A stretch of DNA of 64,000 nt from Pseudomonas laurylsulfativorans (GTDB taxonomy: Bacteria; Pseudomonadota; Gammaproteobacteria; Pseudomonadales; Pseudomonadaceae): the NCBI RefSeq assembly GCF_002906155.1, contig NZ_MUJK01000002.1:767904-831903 (forward strand). The letters run 5' to 3'. Below, piece after piece: positions 7,548 to 14,820 of the stretch (position 1 is its first letter; each line of letters starts with the position of its first letter). Both the position numbers and the translations under genes were made by a program. A model generated the notes under the pieces. That model had not been told where the DNA came from, ran no database searches, and was given only the letters and a program-made list of their open reading frames with translations.

Positions 7548-8888
7548 ATGGCTCGTCCCAGTGCTTCCCTGCATCTGCCTGGCGCAGGTGGTCAGTCAAT
7601 AGCAGCGGCGACACCGCTGGCCGGCACTTGCAAGGCCAGCAGCGTGCGTTGGCGGATCTTCGCGATCATCTTCGCGTTGACCATGGTCAACCTGATCGAC
7701 CGGGTGTCGCTGTCCATCGCGATGCCGACCATTGCTCATGAATTTTCCCTGTCACCTAGCCTGCAAGGGCTGATCCTCAGCAGCTTCTTCTGGGCATACG
7801 CGCTGTTGCAGATTCCTGGCGGCTGGTTGATCGATCGCTTCGGCCCGCATCGGGTCATCAGCTGGTCCACCGGCTTGTGGGGGACGTTTCAGGTGCTGGC
7901 GGCGTTTGCCACCGGTGGCTTGTCCTTGTTGTTTGCCCGGGTTGCACTGGGCGCTGCCGAAGCCCCGCTGTTCCCGTCGGGCGGCAAACTGATTTCCCTG
8001 TGGCTCGCACCGAGCGAGCGCAGTCGCGGTGCGGTATTGATGGACAGCGGCAGCCCGCTGGGCGTGGCCCTTGGCGGGTTGATCATTGCCTACCTGATTG
8101 CCTCGCTGGACTCCTGGCGCCTGGCGTTCGTGATTGCCGGTATCGCTACCCTGGTACTGGCCTGGCTGGCGCGGCGTTATCTGCGCGATGACCCGGCCAG
8201 CCATCCGCAGGTCAATGAAGCGGAGCTGGAAAAGATCAACGTCGGCCGCGCCACACCGGCCGCCGAAGCCGCGCGGATGCCGGTCAAGGGCTTGGGCATT
8301 GCGGCCCGTTCCCTGAGCGGTTTGCTGATCGGCCGGGCCAGTTGGGCCATGGTGTATTTCGGTTTGCTGACCTGGGGGCCGAGCTACCTGGCCCAGGCCC
8401 GCGGCTTCGATATCAAGGGCATCGGCGCTGCGACTTTCGTGATTTTCATCTGCGGTGCGCTCGGCTCGTTGACCGGTGGGTTCCTCTGCGATGGTTTGAT
8501 TCGCAAGGGCGTCAGTCGCGGTGTGGCGGTCAAGAGCCTGCTGGCGTTTTCCGGTCTGGTGGCCCTCGGCGCATTCCTGTTGCTGCCGACCCTGAGCGAT
8601 CCTTTTGCGGCGGTGGCGCTATTGGCCATGACCGCGTTTTTCCTGATGTGGGGCAGCCTCTACTGGAGCTTCCCGGCGCTGCTGGCAGCTCCGGCGCGGG
8701 TCGGTTTGATCGGCGGCGTGATGAACATGGCCGGCAGCACCGGGGGCATTGCGGTGCCAATTCTGGTGGGCGTGATTCTGCAAGCGGCCGGCGGTTTTGC
8801 TCCGGTGCTCGGGTTCTTCGCGGTGTGCTCGGCGGTGTTTGTTCTAGCCACGTTGTTTATCAGCCTGGATGAGGTGCGTCATGACTAA
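7548..8888 (+). CDS. MFS transporter, anion:cation symporter (ACS) type
   Basis: A 446-residue major facilitator with about 12 hydrophobic helices. The N-terminal half has the ACS-like NLIDRVSLSIAMPTIAHEF and, after helix 2, GGWLIDRFGPHR (loop 2-3 MFS motif). Such carriers take up organic anions including hexuronates and sugar acids. The ATG at 7548 follows GAGGT by 7 bases. The 3' end overlaps the next gene by 8 bases, so it forms an operon with the amidohydrolase and pdxA2. By memory of synteny it corresponds to PA2210 of P. aeruginosa. Uptake of L-lyxonate or a related acid is inference. Confidence 0.88.
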   Translation: MARPSASLHLPGAGGQSIAAATPLAGTCKASSVRWRIFAIIFALTMVNLIDRVSLSIAMPTIAHEFSLSPSLQGLILSSFFWAYALLQIPGGWLIDRFGPHRVISWSTGLWGTFQVLAAFATGGLSLLFARVALGAAEAPLFPSGGKLISLWLAPSERSRGAVLMDSGSPLGVALGGLIIAYLIASLDSWRLAFVIAGIATLVLAWLARRYLRDDPASHPQVNEAELEKINVGRATPAAEAARMPVKGLGIAARSLSGLLIGRASWAMVYFGLLTWGPSYLAQARGFDIKGIGAATFVIFICGALGSLTGGFLCDGLIRKGVSRGVAVKSLLAFSGLVALGAFLLLPTLSDPFAAVALLAMTAFFLMWGSLYWSFPALLAAPARVGLIGGVMNMAGSTGGIAVPILVGVILQAAGGFAPVLGFFAVCSAVFVLATLFISLDEVRHD

Positions 8889-9837
8889 GTTGTGGGACGG
8901 CCCGATCATCGACGCCCATCATCACTTCTGGGACCCAACGATCAACGATCACCCATGGCTCGCCCCCGAAGCCAATGTTCCGTTTCGCTACGGTGATTAC
9001 AGCGCCATCAAGCGCCGCTATTTTCCCGAGGATTACTTTGCCGATGCCGGTTCCCATAACGTCGTGCAAACGGTGTACGTCGAGACTGAATGGAACCCCC
9101 AGGACCCGATTGGCGAAACCCGTTTCATCGAGCAACTGGCCGCCCGTTACGGCGTGCCGAATGCGGTTGTGGCGCAGGCCTGGCTCGACCACCCGGACGC
9201 CATCGATGTCCTGACCGAACAGGCGCGCTTCAAGCATGTGCGCAGCGTTCGGCACAAACCCGGCGGGCCGGCCACGCCGCAACAAGTCGGGTACATGCGC
9301 AGCTTGATGAGCGATGAGCATTGGCGTCGCAGCTATGCCGCGCTCGAAGGGCTGGGCCTGCATTTCGATTTGCAGACACCCTGGTGGAACCTGCACGAGG
9401 CCGAACGCCTGGCCCGGGACTTTCCCGGCATCACGCTGATTCTCAACCATGCCGGTTTGCCCAATGACCGCAGTGCCGAAGGCCTGGCGGGCTGGCGTCT
9501 GGCGATGGCGCGACTGGCGCAATGGCCGAACGTACGGGTGAAGATTTCCGGCCTGGGGCAGGGCGGCCAGCGCTGGCGCGCCAAGGACAACGCCTGGATC
9601 GTGCGCGAAGTGATCGCCATGTTCGGCAGCGACAGAGCGATGTTCGCCAGCAACTTTCCGGTGGACAGCCTGTGCGGCTCGTTCGACGACATCTACAACG
9701 GTTTCAAATCCATCGTCGCCGATTTGCCAATGGCCGATCAGGAGCGACTTTTCTATAGCAACGCGCAGCGGGTCTATCGCTGCGAGCCTTGCGCCATTGA
9801 CCGGGCACGGCCTGAACCCTTGAGGAGTGAAGCATGA
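8881..9837 (+). CDS. Amidohydrolase-family protein (COG3618-like, putative sugar lactonase)
   Basis: A 318-residue TIM-barrel amidohydrolase. DAHHHFWDP at residues 11-19 gives the N-terminal metal HxH, LILNHAGLPND supplies a later His, and MFASNFPVD provides the C-terminal region (NFPVD where relatives have the metal/acid Asp). This arrangement is that of the COG3618 group, which includes 2-pyrone-4,6-dicarboxylate lactonase-like and sugar 1,4/1,5-lactonases. Start: ATG 8881 with GAGG upstream, chosen over 8869. It overlaps the MFS stop and forms an ATGA junction with pdxA2. A role in opening an aldonolactone to feed the neighbouring sugar-acid pathway is plausible but unproven. It is the positional equivalent of PA2211. 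Confidence 0.82.
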   Translation: MTKLWDGPIIDAHHHFWDPTINDHPWLAPEANVPFRYGDYSAIKRRYFPEDYFADAGSHNVVQTVYVETEWNPQDPIGETRFIEQLAARYGVPNAVVAQAWLDHPDAIDVLTEQARFKHVRSVRHKPGGPATPQQVGYMRSLMSDEHWRRSYAALEGLGLHFDLQTPWWNLHEAERLARDFPGITLILNHAGLPNDRSAEGLAGWRLAMARLAQWPNVRVKISGLGQGGQRWRAKDNAWIVREVIAMFGSDRAMFASNFPVDSLCGSFDDIYNGFKSIVADLPMADQERLFYSNAQRVYRCEPCAIDRARPEPLRSEA

Positions 9838-10838
9838 GCAAATCCACCATCGCGATGGTCCTTGGCGACCCGGCGGGCATCGGCCCGGAACTGATCGCCC
9901 GCTTGCTCGGCGAGCCCGACGTACGCGCGCAGGCCAACGTGATCCTGATCGCCGACGAAGCGGAAATGCGTCGCGGCATGCGCATCGCCGGGATGGAGTT
10001 TCCCTATCGTCGCGTCGAGTCCCTGGAGCATCTGGCATTCGTCGATGACACGCCGTTGTTCTATGACTTTCGTGGCGACACCGTCGGTGAGTTTGCGCGC
10101 AGTGAGGCCAGCGTCATCGGCGGGCGCTATAGCCTCGACACCCTGGAAAAGGCCCTGCGCCTGACCGAAGCGGGCATCACCGATGCGGTGCTGTTCGGAC
10201 CCTTGAACAAGACCTCGCTGCACATGGCCGGCATGGCGCACAGCGATGAGTTGCACTGGTTCGCCGAGCTGCTGGACTTCCACGGGCCGTTCTGCGAGTT
10301 CAACGTGCTCGACAACCTCTGGACTTCACGGGTGACCTCCCATGTGGCCCTGGCCGATGTACCCGGCCTGCTCAGCCAGCAACGGGTGGTGGAAGCGATT
10401 CAACTGATCGACACGGCGCTCAAGCGCAATGGTCTGGAGAAACCACGAATCGGTGTGTGTGGCTTGAATCCGCACAACGGCGACAACGGCTCGTTCGGTC
10501 GCGAGGAGCTGGACATCATCGGCCCGGCCGTCCGCTCGGCACAGACGCTGGGGATCGCGGCGGACGGGCCGTATCCGGCCGACACTATTTTCCTCAAGGT
10601 CCAGGGCGATGCCAGTGCCTTCGACGCGGTAGTGACCATGTACCACGATCAAGGCCAGATCGCGATCAAGCTGATGGGTTTTTCCCGTGGCGTGACGGTG
10701 CAGGGCGGTCTGCCGATCCCGATCACCACCCCGGCCCATGGCACTGCGTTCGACATCGCGGGGCAGGGTAAGGCGAATGCCGGTGCGATCCGCCAGGCGT
10801 TCGAGATTGCGTGCCGGATGGGCACGAACAGCTACTGA
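9834..10838 (+). CDS. pdxA2: PdxA2-type 4-phosphate dehydrogenase (tetronate-4-phosphate family)
   Basis: A 334-residue member of the PdxA family, NAD-dependent decarboxylating dehydrogenases of 4-phosphorylated substrates. MVLGDPAGIGPEL starts the protein, as in PdxA; metal-binding His motifs are GLNPHNGD and MYHDQGQ, and PITTPAHGTAFDIAGQGKA is the conserved C-terminal segment. Catabolic PdxA2 proteins act on D-threonate or D-erythronate 4-phosphate after a DUF1537 kinase. No such kinase is in this window, which is unusual. Start: ATG 9834 with GAGGAG upstream, overlapping the amidohydrolase stop. The gene ends 16 bases before a REPIN. Housekeeping PdxA for vitamin B6 is a less likely alternative given the context. 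Confidence 0.85.
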   Translation: MSKSTIAMVLGDPAGIGPELIARLLGEPDVRAQANVILIADEAEMRRGMRIAGMEFPYRRVESLEHLAFVDDTPLFYDFRGDTVGEFARSEASVIGGRYSLDTLEKALRLTEAGITDAVLFGPLNKTSLHMAGMAHSDELHWFAELLDFHGPFCEFNVLDNLWTSRVTSHVALADVPGLLSQQRVVEAIQLIDTALKRNGLEKPRIGVCGLNPHNGDNGSFGREELDIIGPAVRSAQTLGIAADGPYPADTIFLKVQGDASAFDAVVTMYHDQGQIAIKLMGFSRGVTVQGGLPIPITTPAHGTAFDIAGQGKANAGAIRQAFEIACRMGTNSY

Positions 10839-10854
10839 CACAACGCAGCACCTC

Positions 10855-10944
10855 TGTAGGAGCTGGCTTGCCAGCGATGACTGACTGACAGACACCCTTG
10901 AAGTGACTGTCAGACTGCTATCGCTGGCAAGCCAGCTCCTACAG
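10855..10944. repeat. REPIN (TGTAGGAGCTGGCTTGCCAGCGAT class)
   Basis: Inverted REP arms of the form TGTAGGAGCTGGCTTGCCAG and CTGGCAAGCCAGCTCCTACA with about 40 bases between, directly after pdxA2. Confidence 0.85.
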
Positions 10945-10960
10945 TTTTATGTAGTTCCCG

Positions 10961-11009
10961 ATAACCCAATCTATCGAGTAAACACTTTTTCCTATCACCC
11001 CAGGTTATC
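10961..11009 (+). promoter_or_regulatory. Candidate LysR operator pair upstream of the second MFS operon
   Basis: TATCACCCCAGGTTATC (10993-11009) matches the 7306-7321 site at 13 of 16 positions. A second, one-base-shorter copy ATAACCCAATCTATC lies at 10961-10975. The 32-base offset resembles the paired recognition and activation sites used by LysR regulators. The gap 10945-11178 holds nothing else that I recognise. Confidence 0.5.
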
Positions 11010-11178
11010 GCCGGATACGCATAAGTGATTATCCGCAACCCTTTGCGCTGGCTAAAGTCGCTCCATCGAATGAACGCAACCGGGCACTCCCGACCACTGC
11101 GATCAGACGAATGACAACTACAAAAAGCCCGCCTTGTCACTTCCGCAAGGCACATACCGGCAGCAAAGGAACACTCAT

Positions 11179-12504
11179 ATGACCCGCCCAGATTCCGCCC
11201 TGGCGCTGTCCAGCGCTATCTCCAAAAGCCGGCTTCGCCTGCTGCCATTTCTGATCCTGATGTACATCCTGGCGTTCATCGATCGCTCCAACGTCGGCTT
11301 CGCCAAAGCGGCGTTGCAGGCCGACACCGGGTTGGGCGATGCCGCGTTCGCGTTCGGCGCGAGCATCTTCTTCATCGGTTACGCGTTCTTCGAAGTGCCG
11401 AGCAATTACATGCTGCATCGCCTCGGCGCCAAGGTCTGGCTGTGCCGGATCATGGTTACCTGGGGCCTGGTGTCGGCGGCGATGATGTTTGCGCACAATG
11501 CCGAAACTTTCTACGTGCTGCGCTTCCTGCTGGGCGTGGCCGAAGCCGGGTTCTTCCCGGGGATTATCCTTTACCTCACCTACTGGTTCCCGGCGCAGAG
11601 CCGTGGCCAGGCGCTGGGCCTGTTCTATTTCGGCCTGCCCCTGGCGCTGGTGTTGGGCAGCCCGTTGTCCGGCTGGTTGCTGGAATTCCACGGCGTGTTC
11701 GGCCTGACCAACTGGCAGTGGTTGTTCGTCGTCGAGGGTTTGATGGCGTCGGTAGTCGGCATCGCGGCGTACTTCTACCTGGTCAATCGCCCAAGCGACG
11801 CGACCTGGTTGAGCGTTGAAGAAAAACAGGCGCTGGGCACTGCCCTGGCCGAAGAAGACGCCCAGAAAAAACACAGCAGCCCCCACGGTTTCCTCAGTGC
11901 CTTGCGCAACCCTCGGGTGCTGCAATTCTGCCTGGCGTATTTCACCATTCAGATGAGCGTGTACGGCGTGGTGTTCTACCTGCCGACCCGTATCGCAGGT
12001 TTGCTTGACGGGCATGTTGGCCTGAACGTCGGCCTGATCACCGCAATCCCGTGGATCTGCGCGCTGATCGTGACCCGCCTCGTCACTCGCTATGCCGACC
12101 GTACCGGCCAACACCGTCGCCTCGCCGTGTGCATGCTGACCATGGCTGCCCTTGGTATCGCCGCCTCCGCGCTGGGTACGAGCATGGTGCCGGTTGTCCT
12201 CGCGTTCTGCTTCGCCGCTGCCGGTTTCGTCTCGGTGCAACCGCTGTTCTGGACCATCCCCACCAGCTACCTCAGCGGTGCCGCCGCGGCGGGCGGGATC
12301 GCCCTGATCAACTCTATCGGCAACCTCGGCGGCTTCGTTGCACCGAACCTGAAAACCGTGATGGAAAGCAGTTTTGCAGACCCCCGCGCCGGCATGTTCG
12401 CCCTGGCCACGGTTGGCATTATCGGCGCCGTCCTGCTGTCCCGACTTCGCACCACCCACACCCCTAAATCCCCCTCGCAGCTCACACCAGCTCAGGTTGG
12501 CTGA
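11179..12504 (+). CDS. MFS transporter, ACS family (tartrate/rhamnonate-carrier-like)
   Basis: A 441-residue major facilitator with about 12 helices. Segments such as YILAFIDRSNVGFAKAAL, FFEVPSNYMLHRLGAKVW and FLLGVAEAGFFPGIILYLTY are typical of the TtuB/RhmT-like ACS group that imports hydroxy acids. The ATG at 11179 follows AAAGGA by about 8 bases; the upstream in-frame GTG at 11134 has no RBS. It is first in an operon with the enolase-family dehydratase 33 bases downstream, so the two probably share one substrate. Positional equivalent: PA2214. A porin gene I recall at PA2213 is absent here. Confidence 0.88.
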   Translation: MTRPDSALALSSAISKSRLRLLPFLILMYILAFIDRSNVGFAKAALQADTGLGDAAFAFGASIFFIGYAFFEVPSNYMLHRLGAKVWLCRIMVTWGLVSAAMMFAHNAETFYVLRFLLGVAEAGFFPGIILYLTYWFPAQSRGQALGLFYFGLPLALVLGSPLSGWLLEFHGVFGLTNWQWLFVVEGLMASVVGIAAYFYLVNRPSDATWLSVEEKQALGTALAEEDAQKKHSSPHGFLSALRNPRVLQFCLAYFTIQMSVYGVVFYLPTRIAGLLDGHVGLNVGLITAIPWICALIVTRLVTRYADRTGQHRRLAVCMLTMAALGIAASALGTSMVPVVLAFCFAAAGFVSVQPLFWTIPTSYLSGAAAAGGIALINSIGNLGGFVAPNLKTVMESSFADPRAGMFALATVGIIGAVLLSRLRTTHTPKSPSQLTPAQVG

Positions 12505-12537
12505 TCACTACCCAAGCGTTAGCAAGGAACTGTATTC

Positions 12538-13713
12538 ATGAAAATCAAAGCGATCCGTACCCGCGTTTTCGAGTGGAAAGGCAAAGTCGTGCCACCCCAG
12601 GCGCACTTCTGCACCAACGCCAGCGACATCTTGTTCGAACGTGGCGACGCCATGGGCTCGTTCCGTTTCCACGGCTGGCTGGTGGTAGAAGTCGAGACCG
12701 ACACCGGCCTCGTTGGCATCGGTAACTGCGCCCTGGCGCCGCGTGTGGCCAAGGAAATCATCGACACCTACCTGGCACCGATCGCCATTGGCGAAGACCC
12801 GTTCGACAACGAATACATCTGGCAGAAAATGTACCGCCAGAGCCACGCCTGGGGTCGCAAGGGCATCGGCATGGCGGCGATCTCGGCGATCGACATCGCG
12901 ATCTGGGACATCATGGGCAAAGCGGTGAACAAGCCGGTGTTCAAGCTGCTGGGCGGCCGCACCAAGGAAAAGATCTGGACCTACGCGTCCAAACTCTACG
13001 CCAACGACAACCTCGACCTGTTCCTCGAAGAGGCCCAGGGCTACTTGAACCAGGGTTTCACCGCGCTGAAGATGCGCTTCGGCTATGGCCCAAAAGACGG
13101 CCCGGCAGGCATGCGTCGCAACATCGAACAAGTGCGCGCCCTGCGTGAGCTGGCCGGCCCTGACGTCGACATCATGCTCGAATGCTACATGGGCTGGACC
13201 CTCGAATATGCGCGCCGCATGTTGCCGAAATTGGCCGAGTTCGAACCGCGCTGGCTCGAAGAACCGGTGATCGCCGATGACATCGAAGGCTACATCGAGC
13301 TGAAGAAGATGGGGATCATGCCGATCTCCGGCGGCGAGCACGAGTTCACCTCCTACGGCTTCAAGGACCTGCTGGAACGCCGTGCCGTCGACGTGATTCA
13401 GTACGACACCAACCGCGTCGGCGGTATCACCGCCGCGCGCAAGATCAACGCCATGGCCGAAGCCTGGTCGGTGCCGGTCATCCCGCACGCCGGGCAGATG
13501 CACAACTACCACCTGACCATGTCCACCACGGCCTCGCCGATGGCCGAGTTCTTCCCGGTGTTCGACGTCGAAGTCGGCAACGAACTCTTCTACTACGTGT
13601 TCAAGGGTGAGCCGCAACCGGTCAACGGCTACATCCAGCTCGACGACAACAAACCGGGGCTGGGTCTGGAAATCTCCGATGAGTACCTGAGCGATTTCAA
13701 CATCATCGAGTGA
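12538..13713 (+). CDS. Enolase-superfamily sugar-acid dehydratase (probable L-lyxonate dehydratase)
   Basis: A 391-residue mandelate-racemase-type enzyme, close in pattern to L-rhamnonate dehydratase. Candidate metal ligands are Glu215 (in [10 protein letters not shown]), Glu241 or Glu242 (RWLEEP) and Glu267 (SGGEHEF); His317 in VIPHAGQ with Asp290 (QYDTNRVGG) would be the catalytic dyad. Dehydration of an aldonate would give a 2-keto-3-deoxy acid, and the downstream FAH protein and semialdehyde dehydrogenase would then yield 2-oxoglutarate from a pentonate. Gene order matches the P. aeruginosa locus reported for L-lyxonate catabolism (from memory), so L-lyxonate is the favoured substrate. 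The first ligand position is Glu where E. coli rhamnonate dehydratase has Asp. Confidence 0.85.
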   Translation: MKIKAIRTRVFEWKGKVVPPQAHFCTNASDILFERGDAMGSFRFHGWLVVEVETDTGLVGIGNCALAPRVAKEIIDTYLAPIAIGEDPFDNEYIWQKMYRQSHAWGRKGIGMAAISAIDIAIWDIMGKAVNKPVFKLLGGRTKEKIWTYASKLYANDNLDLFLEEAQGYLNQGFTALKMRFGYGPKDGPAGMRRNIEQVRALRELAGPDVDIMLECYMGWTLEYARRMLPKLAEFEPRWLEEPVIADDIEGYIELKKMGIMPISGGEHEFTSYGFKDLLERRAVDVIQYDTNRVGGITAARKINAMAEAWSVPVIPHAGQMHNYHLTMSTTASPMAEFFPVFDVEVGNELFYYVFKGEPQPVNGYIQLDDNKPGLGLEISDEYLSDFNIIE

Positions 13714-13766
13714 CCGTCCGGCGTCGCTCTCAGGCGGCGCCCACCACGACTTTTTGGAGGGCCGAC

Positions 13767-14762
13767 ATGCGCCTGATTCAGTTTGAAAACACCGACGGAC
13801 AACGCCAGGTCGGCTTGGTTGAAGGGGCTCAGGTCCAGGTGTTGCGTGATACCCGCAGCACACGTGAACTGGCGCTGGCCGCCATTCGTGCCCAGCGCAG
13901 TCTGCAAGAAGAGATCGCCCAGCGCGGCACCGAGCCCGGTCCGGATTACGCGACACTGTTGCAGCAGCGCAAGGTCCTGCCGCCACTGGACCACGAGGAC
14001 CCGGCCCATTGCCTGATCAGCGGCACCGGTCTGACCCATTTGGGCAGTGCGGCGACGCGGGACAAAATGCATCAGCACGACGGCGCCGTCGAAGCTGGCA
14101 TGACCGACACCATGCGCATGTTCAAGTGGGGGCTGGAGGGCGGCAAACCGGCGGCAGGGCAGGTCGGCGCGCAACCGGAGTGGTTCTACAAGGGCGACGG
14201 CAGCATCGTCGTGCGCCCCGGTGCGGATTTCCCGGTGCCGCCATTCGCCGAAGACGCCGGTGAAGAGCCGGAACTCACCGGCTTGTATGTGATTGGCGAT
14301 GATGGCCAGCCGTACCGCATCGGTTTCGCCCTGGGCAACGAGTTCTCCGACCACGTCATGGAACGGCGCAACTACCTGTACCTCGCCCATTCGAAGTTGC
14401 GCTGCTGTTCCTATGGCCCGGAACTACGCGTTGGCGATTTGCCCAGGCATCTGGTCGGCACCAGCCGTATCAAGCGCGACGGCCATACCATCTGGGAAAA
14501 AGAATTCCTCAGCGGCGAAGACAACATGTGCCACAGCCTGGCCAATCTGGAATTCCATCACTTCAAGTACGCGCAGTTTTTGCGTCCCGGCGATGTGCAC
14601 GTGCATTACTTCGGCACCGCCACCCTGTCGTTTGCCGACGGGGTGAAAACCCAATCGGGGGATCGCTTCCAGATCAGCCTCGATGAGTTCGGTGCGCCTT
14701 TGATCAACGGCATCGGCGAAAGCGTCCAGCCGCTGGGCATCGGTCAGGTGCGCACACTCTGA
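13767..14762 (+). CDS. FAH-family 2-keto-3-deoxypentonate dehydratase (AraD1/GguC-like)
   Basis: A 331-residue fumarylacetoacetate-hydrolase-fold protein. The arrangement (short N-terminal domain, CLISGTGLTHLGSAATRD, YVIGDDGQPYRIGFALGNEF with SDHVMER, later LANLEFHHFKYAQFLRPGDV) is that of the AraD1/GguC group. Members next to pentonate dehydratases convert 2-keto-3-deoxy-pentonate to 2-oxoglutarate semialdehyde. The ATG at 13767 follows GGAGG by 6 bases. It sits between the dehydratase and the semialdehyde dehydrogenase, as expected for three consecutive steps. The alternative is hydrolysis of a 2,4-diketo acid, but no matching dehydrogenase is nearby. Confidence 0.82.
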   Translation: MRLIQFENTDGQRQVGLVEGAQVQVLRDTRSTRELALAAIRAQRSLQEEIAQRGTEPGPDYATLLQQRKVLPPLDHEDPAHCLISGTGLTHLGSAATRDKMHQHDGAVEAGMTDTMRMFKWGLEGGKPAAGQVGAQPEWFYKGDGSIVVRPGADFPVPPFAEDAGEEPELTGLYVIGDDGQPYRIGFALGNEFSDHVMERRNYLYLAHSKLRCCSYGPELRVGDLPRHLVGTSRIKRDGHTIWEKEFLSGEDNMCHSLANLEFHHFKYAQFLRPGDVHVHYFGTATLSFADGVKTQSGDRFQISLDEFGAPLINGIGESVQPLGIGQVRTL

Positions 14763-14766
14763 CCCC

Positions 14767-14794
14767 TGTAGGAGCCGGCTGCCGGCTCCTACAG
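14767..14794. repeat. Minimal REP palindrome between two pathway genes
   Basis: TGTAGGAGCCGGC and GCCGGCTCCTACA are separated by a single T, a near-perfect hairpin. It looks like a REPIN collapsed to its arms. It lies within the operon and may modulate mRNA stability or read-through. Confidence 0.75.
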
Positions 14795-14820
14795 GTCTGC
14801 AATCGATCAAGGAATCCCAC

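Noticed and set aside
8860..10038. 392-residue leftward open frame across the amidohydrolase and pdxA2 genes
   Set aside because: High-GC shadow frame spanning two genes on the other strand that have recognisable catalytic motifs.
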